From an uncultured Prevotella sp. (GTDB taxonomy: Bacteria; Bacteroidota; Bacteroidia; Bacteroidales; Bacteroidaceae), in NCBI GenBank assembly GCA_937922435.1, contig CAKZVT010000054.1:1-50287 (forward strand): a stretch of 50,287 bases of DNA. The letters are read 5' to 3'. The translations under genes were made by a program, and so were the position numbers. Of the stretch, positions 8,003-16,974 are shown one piece after another (position 1 is the stretch's first letter; the number at the start of each line of letters is the position of its first letter). The notes beneath the pieces were generated by a model. That model ran no database searches and had not been told where the DNA came from. It saw only the letters and a list, made by a program, of their open reading frames with translations.

Positions 8003-8699
8003 TACACCCACCCCAGCCTTCCCGAAGGGAGGGAGCTTGAAATGCTTTGTCATCCTTTTCTTTATTGTTTGTTATTTCCCGATTTTGTAAAAGAGGTTCA
8101 TCCGCAAACCTGTTGGATGAAATACAAGGTCTATTAATGAAATCATTTGTTCCGCCGGATTTGCAATCCGGCGGTTTCTAATTGCGGATTTGCAATCCGC
8201 ACATGCCCATACATTTACCTCGTGGTTGTGTGGTTTGAGCGGATTGCAAATCCTTATAGTACTTTTCGGCGGATTGCAAATCCGCCAAAACACATTACCG
8301 ACAGCCTGACTTGCAGCAGGACATAAACGGAATGACTTTCAATATCCATCCAACAGATTTGCGGATGAATCGTAAAAGACCTTCTTTCGCATTGCAAAAG
8401 GCCATGTTTTGCAGGCTAAAAGGCCGTCTTTTAGAGCCTAAAAGACGGCCTTTTGGAAAGCCAGCACAGCCCAACCGAAAACCCACCCCAACCAAAGGGA
8501 ACACCCACCCCAGCCATCCCGAAGGGAGGGAGCTTAGAATGCCTTGTCTCACAGGTATTTACACAAACTCGCTCATGCCACAAAATCATATCCAGCTCCC
8601 TCCCTTCGGGAGGGTTGGGGTGGGTGTCAGGTTGAGTTGTGATGGGTGTTCCCTTTGGCTGTGGTGGGTTTTCGGTTGTGCTTGTTTAGGTGTTCCTTA
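8003..8699. repeat. 700-bp gene-free interval made of four repeat families
   Basis: Nothing coding is supported. From left to right: a half-element CCCACCCCAGCCTTCCCGAA (8006-8050) touching the ccsBA start; several copies of the palindrome GCGGATTTGCAATCCGC in both orientations (about 8153-8288); four 22-bp-period palindrome units (about 8372-8456); and a long inverted repeat whose arms run from 8469 inward and from 8680 inward. The inverted repeat contains ACCGAAAACCCACC, AAAGGGAACACCCA and CCCGAAGGGAGGGAGCT with their complements. Confidence 0.85.
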
Positions 8700-10421
8700 C
8701 TATATCGACTGCAAGAACTTCACTACGGCGTCCCTGTCTTTCTTCGGCAGATTGTAGAATTTCTCCGCCGACTCGTAGGCGTGGCTCTGCTTGCTGTACG
8801 CGTGCCACATCACAGCCTCAACCTCGTTGCGCGCGCGGCAGTCGTGCAGGCGGTCCTCCGCGCCGGTGTTCACGCGCGATAGTCCGCGCCCCCAGAGCGG
8901 CGTAGTGCGGCACCACGAGCCGTGAATGTCGTTCTTCATGTACAGCTTGTGCTGTATCATGTCGCTGTACGGCCATATAGTCTGCTCCTTGTAGCGCGGC
9001 AGCGGACGGTCGGCTATGCACTCGGGCGTCCAGTAGTTGTCGTCGCCGGTCTTCCATGACGGGCGGTGGCACGAGGCGCAACCCATCTCCATAAACAGCT
9101 CCTTGCCGCGCTGCACGTCGGGGTCGTTAAGGTTGCGGGCGCGTGGTATTGACAAGCCGCGGTGCCATACCATGAGCGCGTAGAACTGGTCGGTGGTCAT
9201 GTCAGGCTCGAAGTTGTACCACTGGTTGTCAAACTGGTTGGTGTTCGGACTCAAAAGGTTGAACACACGCTCCGCAATCCCTTCATCCGTGTCGGCGTAG
9301 TAAGGCGATGTGGGGTCGGCCTTGATGGCGTTTATAACGTCAACATTCTCTGACATGGCCTTTGCCCATGCGTCGGTGGTGTAGAGCTTCGGGCGGTCGG
9401 GACGGCTAACGTTTGTGATGTTCCACACTGCGTTGGCACCGGGGCCGTCCTGAAGCGTGGCGCGTGTCAGGGCGTAAGTGAACCTCTTGACCATCCTTGA
9501 AGCGCCGGGCGAGCCGTCGGCCATGCGCCCTGCGCTGCCGAACGTGGTGTACCACGCCCCCGAAGCGAAGTCGTTTGCAGCCGCATCCCAGTAGCTTGGG
9601 TTGACATACTCTGATACGTCCAGCCCTTTCTCCTTGTAATACGCAGCCGTAGAGGCGTACTGCTGGCGTATGTCCTCTTCCTCTATGGCATCCAAGAGGC
9701 CGGTGCCTATTATGCCGATGGTCGACTCAAGGCGTATTTCTATGTCCTCCGGCTTCGGTGAAGTGTTGAACGCCGACTGCGGAATGCTAAGCTCCGGGTA
9801 AATCAACTCGTACTTCTCACCGTCGGGGAACTGCATCGGCAGGCCGCTCTCCATGGCCGTAACCTTCTCCCAACGCATCTGGATTTGGCTCTCGTCGATA
9901 GGAGGCAGGAACGGGCTTGTGGCCTGCGTCTGCGGCATTGCCGTCACCTCGCTGATGTAAGGGCCGTCGTTTGAGCCGGGAGAGTTGGGATGGTAGATTA
10001 CGAGCAGGTAGCCGTTGCCGTTGCCGTAGGCAGTGGTGTACGTGTCGAAACGCTTGCCGTGGCCGTAGCTCGGGTGGCAGTCAAGGCACGAACGGCGCGT
10101 GCTGGCCGGGCCGAGACCCTTGAACGGAGCGTTGTTTATAGTCACGCTGCGCTCGAAAATCTGCTCTCCCTCGTTGAAAAAGTCCATCAGTCCCTGCGCC
10201 TCGGTTGCCGGAGTTTCGTCCTCATAGCAGCCTGCATAGACGTTCTCGGTAGTTCCCAGCTTGCCGCCGGGATACCACTCCTCGGCCGTAAAGTTGCCCT
10301 GCGCCGTGCCTACGTACTGCGCGTCGGTCTCGACACTTAGCTTCTGCACGTCTTCGTCGCTGCAAGCAGAGAGCGCGAAGACGGCCGAAGCCATTATGAA
10401 AGGATAAAAAATGTTCTTCAT
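8700..10421 (-). CDS. Di-heme oxidoreductase lipoprotein (DHOR/DUF1111 family)
   Basis: A 573-residue secreted protein. A lipoprotein signal ends at Cys20 (ALSAC, then SDED), giving an acidic tail of the kind that directs Bacteroidetes lipoproteins to the surface. Two heme c sites are visible: CLDCH (Cys112, Cys115, His116) and CASCH (Cys448, Cys451, His452). The spacing and overall sequence fit the di-heme thiol-oxidoreductase-like family. The substrate is unknown. It follows the imelysin gene on the same strand after a 160-bp gap containing an imperfect palindrome, and precedes CcsBA, which could mature its hemes. A role in periplasmic or surface redox chemistry of iron is an inference. Confidence 0.88.
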   Translation of the reverse strand: MKNIFYPFIMASAVFALSACSDEDVQKLSVETDAQYVGTAQGNFTAEEWYPGGKLGTTENVYAGCYEDETPATEAQGLMDFFNEGEQIFERSVTINNAPFKGLGPASTRRSCLDCHPSYGHGKRFDTYTTAYGNGNGYLLVIYHPNSPGSNDGPYISEVTAMPQTQATSPFLPPIDESQIQMRWEKVTAMESGLPMQFPDGEKYELIYPELSIPQSAFNTSPKPEDIEIRLESTIGIIGTGLLDAIEEEDIRQQYASTAAYYKEKGLDVSEYVNPSYWDAAANDFASGAWYTTFGSAGRMADGSPGASRMVKRFTYALTRATLQDGPGANAVWNITNVSRPDRPKLYTTDAWAKAMSENVDVINAIKADPTSPYYADTDEGIAERVFNLLSPNTNQFDNQWYNFEPDMTTDQFYALMVWHRGLSIPRARNLNDPDVQRGKELFMEMGCASCHRPSWKTGDDNYWTPECIADRPLPRYKEQTIWPYSDMIQHKLYMKNDIHGSWCRTTPLWGRGLSRVNTGAEDRLHDCRARNEVEAVMWHAYSKQSHAYESAEKFYNLPKKDRDAVVKFLQSI

Positions 10422-10581
10422 CTTACTGTTTTTTTATAAATGTTTTTGTACTGTTTACAGGCCGGCTTGTGCATGAAAGCCGTACAGCCATGCGCCTTCA
10501 GGCGCGGTTTACACACACGCTGCCAAGCGCACGGCTGCATGGCTCTGCTGTAAAGGCAGGCCCATGTCTGGCTATAATACC

Positions 10582-11892
10582 TTATTTTACGGGAAGAGCC
10601 TCTATCCACTGCGATGCAGCTTCAAGCTGGCCGTTGAGCGCGTCGACAGCCTTCATGGCATCGCCTGCCTGCTGTGCGCCCGGATTGTCTACGAAGGCAA
10701 CGCCGCTGTTGACGCAGGTTGTCAGCTTGGCGATAGCGTCGTCAAGAGCGTTCTGCAGTGCGTCGAGACCGCTGTAGCCGTTGTCTTTGAGGAAGGTCAT
10801 TACCGACTTGGCGGCTGGAGAGCTTTGGTCGATGTTGCCGTAAAGGCTGTTCTTTATGCTGTAGATGTTGTCGCGGTAGTCTATGTACGACCTCTTGCTG
10901 TACGGCGATTCGATGTAGTCGATGGCATCGTCCGCTCCGCCCGTGCCGGTAGCTACGCGGTAAGCCTGTCCTATCTTCTGACTTGCCACCTCGTTGGCGA
11001 TGTTTCCGCAGCCTGAAGCGCCTACAAGCGTGACAAGAGCCGCCGTGATGGAGGCGTAAGAACTGCCGTCAGTTCCGGCAAGCAGCATGTCTGCGCCATA
11101 GTAATAGCCGTTGTTGTCGAGCGCATGGGTCCATACGCCAAGTTCACTGACGCGCTCCTTGTGGGCGGTTGCTGCCTGTTGGCCGAGCCAGGAGACTTCA
11201 AGGCGGTAGCAGTTGTCGCGCACGTCGCCTGCCACGGCTACGAGGAAGGCCAGCTCGTCCTTGCACTGTACGGTCACTTTGCTAAAACTTGAATGGTCTT
11301 CAATGCCGTCGAAGACAGCCGCTTTGCGTGGAGCACCGTCACGGAAGAGCACGAACTCGAGTCCGTGGAAGCCCAGGGCCGTGTCAAACTCGCCGTTGTG
11401 CTGGTTCACAAAGGCGATGGGGTCGTCGCTGTAAAGCCCGTTCACCATGGTCTTATTTGACAGGAAGTTTGCCATTTGGCCTTGGTCTAAAGGCCAGGAG
11501 TCCATGTGTGGGTCGATGTTGAAGTCGGTAGCGGCACCGAAAAGGAACGCTTCGCTCTTCTCCCAGTACTCGCGTGCCGTCTTGAAAGCATCGCAGGCGG
11601 CCTCCACGTCGGCATCAGTCAGCGTTCCGGCTTCAAACTTCGACTTCACGTTTACAGCCTCTTGATACAGGTCGTCGGCACTTGCGGCGAGGTTCTTGTA
11701 CGTAGGATAGACCACGCCATTGATGTACTGGTCGGCTACGTCCCACATTTCAGCCTGCACGCCGCTCCAGCGGTTGTCGATTACAGGGTTCTCACGGTCG
11801 CCCCCGAGGTCGGGAGTGTCATCGTCGCTGCACGATGTCAAGGCAAACGCCCCCAAGCAGAGCGCAGCCAAAAGATAGTTTTTCGTTTTCAT
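10582..11892 (-). CDS. Imelysin-family (M75-like) lipoprotein
   Basis: A 436-residue protein with a lipoprotein signal ending at Cys21 (ALTSC, then SDDD). The imelysin signature GxHxxE is present as GFHGLEF (His176, Glu179). The protein is helical and near the family's usual length. Imelysin-like proteins, related to EfeO and ICMP, take part in iron uptake and bind metal around the GxHxxE site; proteolysis is not established for most. Its placement next to a di-heme oxidoreductase and downstream of a TonB receptor supports an iron-handling role. About 235 bp of direct repeats lie upstream, between it and the outer-membrane barrel gene. Confidence 0.88.
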   Translation of the reverse strand: MKTKNYLLAALCLGAFALTSCSDDDTPDLGGDRENPVIDNRWSGVQAEMWDVADQYINGVVYPTYKNLAASADDLYQEAVNVKSKFEAGTLTDADVEAACDAFKTAREYWEKSEAFLFGAATDFNIDPHMDSWPLDQGQMANFLSNKTMVNGLYSDDPIAFVNQHNGEFDTALGFHGLEFVLFRDGAPRKAAVFDGIEDHSSFSKVTVQCKDELAFLVAVAGDVRDNCYRLEVSWLGQQAATAHKERVSELGVWTHALDNNGYYYGADMLLAGTDGSSYASITAALVTLVGASGCGNIANEVASQKIGQAYRVATGTGGADDAIDYIESPYSKRSYIDYRDNIYSIKNSLYGNIDQSSPAAKSVMTFLKDNGYSGLDALQNALDDAIAKLTTCVNSGVAFVDNPGAQQAGDAMKAVDALNGQLEAASQWIEALPVK

Positions 11893-11917
11893 ATATAACA
11901 GTATTTATGGGTTATTT

Positions 11918-12122
11918 TATGGTTTTACGGTTGTGGGGTTATGAGGTTTTACGGTTATGCTTTGCGGTTTTACGGTTGTGGGGTCATGAGTTTTTACGGT
12001 TATGCTTTACGGTTTTACGGTTATGGGGTTATGAGGTCTTGCGGTTATGTGTGGGTTACTGTATAACCGTAGAATCGCACAACCTTACAACCGTAGAACC
12101 TTACAACCGCAAGACCGCATAA
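11918..12122. repeat. Direct and inverted repeats of a GGTTATGAGGTTTTACGG type
   Basis: The left part repeats variants of TACGGTTGTGGGGTTATGAG several times. The right part (about 12060-12122) carries the complement (for example ACAACCGTAGAACCTTACAA), so the block can fold back on itself between the imelysin and barrel genes. A shorter version lies at 15333-15436 between the PepSY and DUF4374 genes. No gene is seen. Confidence 0.8.
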
Positions 12123-12127
12123 CCTAA

Positions 12128-13435
12128 TCAAAGGAAAAATCCCTCGTATGCCACGCCGATATTGAGCGCGGGTTCGTCGTTATAGCGGCTCTTGAGGAAG
12201 CGGTGGTTGTACTCCGCCTTGACGGCGATTTGCGGAACGGGGTAATAGTTGAGGCCGGCGGCCACGATGTGCTTGTTGGTATAGTCGTTGGCCATGCTGT
12301 TGACGTAAGAGTCGTAATACTCGTAGTGGCCGAAGACGTAGAGCTTCTGCCCCGTGCGGCGCAGCTTCTCGAACTGCGAGAACACGTTGTAGCCGGCCTC
12401 GACGCTCACCGCAACGGCATGCGAGCCGAAGGCTGTCTTGCGGTAAGGCGACGTGCCCGACGACTGGTTTGCCTTGATTGCGCTGATTGCCTGGGCGTCG
12501 CTCACGTAGCCGTAGTCGGCGTATCCGCGTGCAATCCAGTTGTGCGCGTTGTACGTGAAGTCAATGGAGCCGAGGTAGACGTTGCCCTCTATGTCCTTGT
12601 AGCGGTTGCCGTCGGTCTCGAGGTCGTGCGGAAACGTGTTGTGCATCGTCTTGCCATAGTAGCCGCTGAGGCCGATGCGCAGGCCGGGCACGGTGTAGTT
12701 GTCGATGCGTGCGAGCACGCCGAACTTGTTGGCCACCTCGAACTCCCACGGGCTTTGCGCTCCCTTGCCGAGCCAGTAGGTGCGGTCGAAGAACATTGCG
12801 TCAAGCCCTCCGGTGAACTGCAGCTCGTAACGGAAGTCGCCCGAGCGTCCGAAGAACGACACGCCCGTCTGATGCCACGTGCTGGGAATTATTGTGCGCT
12901 CGCCCTCGGGACGGTAGACGGTGAAGAAGTTGAGCGGCTCGTGGTGGGCGTTGGTAAGCCCGAAGGGCACCACGATGTGGCCGAAGCGTATGTTGGCCCA
13001 GTCGGCAAACGACTTCTGCACCCAAAACTGCTCCAGTTCCACTTCGCCGCCCTTCTCGGTCTCGGCCTCCCATTCGCCGCCTTCCTCGGCCTCCTTCTCG
13101 ATGGCTCCGCCGCTGCCGCCGTGCTCGAACTCTATTTCCATGCCCACGCTCCAGCCCTTGCCGAAGTCGTAGCCCACGTAAAGCACGGCGTGGGGGATGT
13201 CGAAGCGTCCGTGCGACGGGTCGTTCTTGTAGGCCGACGGGTTGGAGTAACGGAACGGGTTGTCGCTGTAAAAGTTGCGTGAATAGGCTATTTCGCCGTA
13301 GCCGCCTATGCTAAGGCGGTTGCCCTTGGCGTGCCCGTACACGCTGTCGGCTGCCGAAACCTGCGCCTGCGCCGTAGCAGCGGCGAGGCTGAAGGCCAGC
13401 ACACACATTGTAAAGATTGTCTTAAAACTGTTCAT
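12128..13435 (-). CDS. Outer-membrane beta-barrel protein with an acidic loop
   Basis: A 435-residue protein with a signal peptide (cleavage after about TAQAQ, residue 25) and alternating amphipathic strands of a porin-like barrel throughout, ending in an aromatic/hydrophobic residue run (EGFFL). Residues about 103-137 form an insertion very rich in Glu and Gly (for example EKEAEEGGEWEAETEKGGE), unlike the rest of the barrel, and would be expected to lie in a surface loop. The start at MNSFKTIF (13435) is preceded by a clear promoter; an upstream in-frame extension is rejected because it crosses that promoter. The specific cargo is unknown. Operon context suggests metal or iron-related transport, which is an inference. 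Confidence 0.75.
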   Translation of the reverse strand: MNSFKTIFTMCVLAFSLAAATAQAQVSAADSVYGHAKGNRLSIGGYGEIAYSRNFYSDNPFRYSNPSAYKNDPSHGRFDIPHAVLYVGYDFGKGWSVGMEIEFEHGGSGGAIEKEAEEGGEWEAETEKGGEVELEQFWVQKSFADWANIRFGHIVVPFGLTNAHHEPLNFFTVYRPEGERTIIPSTWHQTGVSFFGRSGDFRYELQFTGGLDAMFFDRTYWLGKGAQSPWEFEVANKFGVLARIDNYTVPGLRIGLSGYYGKTMHNTFPHDLETDGNRYKDIEGNVYLGSIDFTYNAHNWIARGYADYGYVSDAQAISAIKANQSSGTSPYRKTAFGSHAVAVSVEAGYNVFSQFEKLRRTGQKLYVFGHYEYYDSYVNSMANDYTNKHIVAAGLNYYPVPQIAVKAEYNHRFLKSRYNDEPALNIGVAYEGFFL

Positions 13436-13476
13436 ATTGCCGTTTGATGGTTTGTATGCGGTAATGATTTCCGCTG

Positions 13477-13507
13477 CAAAAGTACGGCAATTCGGAAATG
13501 TTAGCAA
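13477..13507 (-). promoter_or_regulatory. Promoter for the outer-membrane barrel gene
   Basis: On the minus strand, TTG (13505-13507) and TACTTTTG (13477-13484) are separated by 20 bp and lie 41 bp before the start codon. This matches the Bacteroidetes -33/-7 arrangement. Confidence 0.6.
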
Positions 13508-14168
13508 TACTTAAAAATCGGTAAAAACCATGTATCGGCGTGTACTTCGGCAATGCCGACAAATGGGGATGCCGCCATGCGGAATGCCGTTGCCAGTTGG
13601 TCGAAACGTGAAGCAAAGTGTTCCGTTTTTCCTGAAAACGCCATTCGGTATCCGGCTGACGGCCAAAACATACCTAAAAACGGTGATGCGGCAGGCATAC
13701 CTACTTGTAGTTACGCCGCCTCCTGTGCCGCCTGGCGCGGCGGTTTGCACCGTCTTTGTAAACGGTTGAAAATCAACGGCTTTACAAAAGGCCGTCTTTC
13801 GTCTTGCAAAAGGTGGCCTTTTACAATGCAAAAGGTGGCCTTTCGCAACGTGAAAGGCCACCTCTTAAATACCCACCCCAACCCTCCCGAAGGGAGGGAG
13901 CTGGTTCACCATATATCATTTTACCTGCCGATGTATGAATAACTACGTGAATTAGACTTAAGAATACATCCTTTGTAGGGACATAATTAGCTTAACGCTG
14001 ACCTTTGGTTCATTATGTTCGCACGTTCTGAAAGAACGTCTTTTATTTGCTGCGCTTGTGTAATACGCCTCTTCGAGGCGTGCGGACATAATGAACCAAA
14101 GGTCAGCGTTAAGCTAATTATGTCCCTACAAAGGATGTATTCTTATGTCTAACTAAATAAAAACAGCT
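13508..14168. repeat. Gene-free interval with palindrome array and inverted-repeat element copy 3
   Basis: 13508-13780 shows no recognisable feature beyond an unremarkable unique sequence. Four 22-bp-period palindrome units lie at about 13785-13868, followed by a half element ACCCACCCCAACCCTCCCGA (13870-13903). From 13952 to 14153 is the third copy of the CCTTTGTAGGGACATAAT element. Its arms extend well beyond those of copy 1 (CTTAACGCTGACCTTTGG is added), and its core is the reverse complement of that in copy 1. Confidence 0.8.
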
Positions 14169-15329
14169 TCAAGCCACGCTCACGGCTGCAGCCTTGCTTC
14201 GCTTCTTTCGCAGCCTCCGCAGCCACAGCCAGTAGCCCGTAATGGGCAGGCTTGCTCCGAAAAGTGAGGCAATAAACCAGAGCACGCGCGTAAGCAGACC
14301 GCCGAACGTGCCCGTGTGTACGGAGTAAATCCATCCGCGCAGCTTGCCCGAAGGCGCCGAGTCGGCATATTTTACCGCCGAAGTGATGTGTCCCGTATGC
14401 CTGTCGAACGTATAGCGGTCGGCCGCACGGCTGTTGCCAAACTTCGAGAACGTCACAGAGGCGGTACCGTTTCCGACGGTTATCGACGCTGAATGGGGGT
14501 TGTCCGCACGCAGCCGGTCATACACCTTCTGCCAGACAGCAGGCTCTGCTGCCGCCGCGCGACGCCCACCAGACCTGCCATTACGCTCCTTGCCGCCGCC
14601 GTTCTTTCCGTCATCAGCCCCATGAGCGCCGCCCTTGGCCGTCATCTCGACACCGAACACGGCATAAAACGCCGAGCGGTACCACGGGAACGACCACGTA
14701 AGCCCGGTCAAAGCCATTGCAAGAAGCAGCAGCAGGGCATACATGCCGCCTGCCACATGAAGGCTGCGCCACAGGTGGAAACGGCCCTTGCGCACGCTGA
14801 TTTTCAAACTGTTGCGCAACGCGCGGCGCGTCTTGGGCCACCAAACGACCACGCCCGACACCAGCGCAACGACAAACATGACGGTCGACACGCCAACGAT
14901 TATCTTGCCCCATGCCGGCCGCCCTTCGGGCCGCCCGGTGTCGAGCAGCCAGCGGTGGAGCCTGAACATAGCGGAGAAAAACGCCGGACGCTCCTGCCGT
15001 CCCTTCACTTCGCCGGTGTACTGGTCAACGTAAACGGCCGCACGCTTTGGCTTTGAGAGGTTTACCTTATAAGCCTCCACAGGGTCGCCGCCGACAGTAA
15101 CGCCCGTAACGCGCACCCCCTCGGGCAGCGTTCGCGCCACAACTGCCGCGACGGAATCGACAGACAGGGGGCTGCCGTCGGTCTTTTCTACCTTATATAT
15201 ATCCTCGCCGAAAAGCCGTGTCAGCTCCTTCTCGAACACAAGCATGGCGCCCGAGAAGCACACAAGGGTTATGACAATGCCGAACGGGACCGACAACCAC
15301 AAGTGAATTTTCCTGAAAAAACGTTTCAT
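14169..15329 (-). CDS. PepSY-associated transmembrane protein
   Basis: A 386-residue inner-membrane protein with the typical PepSY-TM plan: KIHLWLSVPFGIVITLVCF as the first membrane segment, a periplasmic PepSY stretch (about 55-115), then segments near 140-165 and 195-215, a second periplasmic domain and a C-terminal membrane helix (about 350-370) ending in a basic tail. Family members accompany siderophore or iron receptors and some act as iron reductases; which applies here is not shown. It follows the DUF4374 gene after about 110 bp containing a hairpin-forming GGTTATGCGGTT repeat, on the same strand as the TonB receptor. Confidence 0.88.
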   Translation of the reverse strand: MKRFFRKIHLWLSVPFGIVITLVCFSGAMLVFEKELTRLFGEDIYKVEKTDGSPLSVDSVAAVVARTLPEGVRVTGVTVGGDPVEAYKVNLSKPKRAAVYVDQYTGEVKGRQERPAFFSAMFRLHRWLLDTGRPEGRPAWGKIIVGVSTVMFVVALVSGVVVWWPKTRRALRNSLKISVRKGRFHLWRSLHVAGGMYALLLLLAMALTGLTWSFPWYRSAFYAVFGVEMTAKGGAHGADDGKNGGGKERNGRSGGRRAAAAEPAVWQKVYDRLRADNPHSASITVGNGTASVTFSKFGNSRAADRYTFDRHTGHITSAVKYADSAPSGKLRGWIYSVHTGTFGGLLTRVLWFIASLFGASLPITGYWLWLRRLRKKRSKAAAVSVA

Positions 15330-15437
15330 ATCAATAAGGTTTTACGGTTATGCGGTTGTAAAGGTTATGTGGTTCCTATGTCGTGAAGGGATATCTTTAA
15401 CAACCCTGAAACCGCATAACCTCATAACAGCAAAGCC

Positions 15438-16871
15438 TTAATCTATCCTACCGATACCCGTCAGGGTTGTGGCTCCGTTGACGGTGAGGGTCTTCATAGC
15501 CACGCCCGACTGCGGATTAATCTGCCATACAGAAGGATAGCCGCTCTCGGTGTTCACCGAAACGTAAGCAAAACCGTTCTCGAAATAAGGAGACTTGCCG
15601 AATCCCGACACGTCAGCGGGCAGGCCCGTCACCTCGGTCAGTGTCTTGGCTGACGCATTAAAGACGGCAAGGCGGTTGGCAGTCTTGGTCGACGAAGTGA
15701 TGGGAGAGTCGTACATGAGGAACAGGAAGCTGTCTCCGCCGATGTACCAACTCTGCATCAGGCCGTTCGGCGAGAGCTGCTCAAGATTACAGTAATAGTC
15801 GTCGAACTGCTCTGTCTGCGTATCTATGCGCACTACGCCGGCCGGCAGCGTGGTCTGCTGCCTCGTGTCGGCCATCGTCTTGGCGTAACTCGGCGATATA
15901 ACGTACACGTAGCGCCCGTCGTCCGTGGCCCATACCATCTGGTAATACTGCGACTTCATGCGTCCGCAGGCGTAGCTTATGCGGTCGGTCTTCAGGAGTT
16001 TCTTGCCCGTAAGAGTCTTGTCGGAGAATATTGCGACCCAACACTCGTCGGGCCACTGCGTCCATTGCAGCTCGCCTTTCTTGTAAGCGCTGCTGTTAGA
16101 GCCGCCGTCCTCGGTCTTGATAAGGTCTTCGTAGCCCGGGCGCACATACTTGTACTGCGTCCTGTCGGCATCGGTGAACTGCTGGCAGCCGTACTGCGAC
16201 AGACCCATCGGTATCGCCGCGGAGTATATTTTGCGGCCTACCTGCTCAATTCCGGCCAGCGTTACGTACTCGCCCGTGCCCAGAAAGTCCTCGCACACGT
16301 AAGCGTCGTCGGCCACGACGGCCTCGCTTCCGCCGTCGGTCGTTGTGTTCGAGTAGAACGTCTCGTCGTCAACGTCGAGGTGAGACACCTTCAACACGTA
16401 AGGAATATACCCCGTAACGGGGTCTGCCCAGGCAGGGTTGCCTACGCCGCTCGACGTTGTTATGATTTCGTCTTCATACGTTCCGTAGCTCGTGAAGCGC
16501 GTAACAAAATACTCCATCGCCCTGCGTTCGAGTTTGCCCGTTGACTGGTTGCGCACGTAAGAGTATGTAGTGCCGTCCTCTCCGTCCTGGTAGTTCAGCG
16601 CGTAAAGGTACTTGCCGGAGTGGAACACCCAGTAAGTAGCACCGTCGTTGGCAAGTCCGCTAAGCGTGATTTCGCCTTCGAGCTTGTCCGTAGTGGTAAG
16701 GATGTTGGCCGTAGAGCCGGAGCCTGACGTCGTGCCTGTTATGACGTAAGGCTGCGAGATGGCGTCGTCCGCGCCGCTTCCGCCGCCGAAATCGTCTTCG
16801 GTACATGAAGTAAGGAACACGCCGGAAGCCGCGATGGTGGCCAGTCCGGCAAAGAGACGTGATTTGTTCAT
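15438..16871 (-). CDS. DUF4374-type lipoprotein
   Basis: A 477-residue protein with a lipoprotein signal ending at Cys23 (FLTSC, then TEDD). The body is a run of beta-rich blocks, several with YVY and aromatic motifs, consistent with a propeller-like extracellular domain. The overall sequence and the company of a TonB receptor and a PepSY protein match DUF4374 proteins, which in Bacteroidetes accompany iron/siderophore receptors. The acidic residues after the cysteine suggest surface export. It starts 103 bp after the TonB receptor stop, in the same direction. The ligand is unknown. Confidence 0.8.
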   Translation of the reverse strand: MNKSRLFAGLATIAASGVFLTSCTEDDFGGGSGADDAISQPYVITGTTSGSGSTANILTTTDKLEGEITLSGLANDGATYWVFHSGKYLYALNYQDGEDGTTYSYVRNQSTGKLERRAMEYFVTRFTSYGTYEDEIITTSSGVGNPAWADPVTGYIPYVLKVSHLDVDDETFYSNTTTDGGSEAVVADDAYVCEDFLGTGEYVTLAGIEQVGRKIYSAAIPMGLSQYGCQQFTDADRTQYKYVRPGYEDLIKTEDGGSNSSAYKKGELQWTQWPDECWVAIFSDKTLTGKKLLKTDRISYACGRMKSQYYQMVWATDDGRYVYVISPSYAKTMADTRQQTTLPAGVVRIDTQTEQFDDYYCNLEQLSPNGLMQSWYIGGDSFLFLMYDSPITSSTKTANRLAVFNASAKTLTEVTGLPADVSGFGKSPYFENGFAYVSVNTESGYPSVWQINPQSGVAMKTLTVNGATTLTGIGRID

Positions 16872-16974
16872 TGCTTTATTGATTGATGGTTTATATTATA
16901 ATAATAGGACAAATAAGCCTGATGGGCCGAATATGAATAAGGTATTTAATTCTTAACTCTTAATTCTTCACTCT

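Noticed and set aside
12203..13282. A 359-codon plus-strand frame opposite the outer-membrane barrel gene.
   Set aside because: The translated protein is Val/His-rich with no family features, while the minus-strand frame has a signal peptide and barrel strands.
13508..13780. Possible gene in the unique sequence between the barrel gene and the palindrome array.
   Set aside because: Frames there are short, overlap on both strands and show no signal peptide or domain; nothing supports coding.
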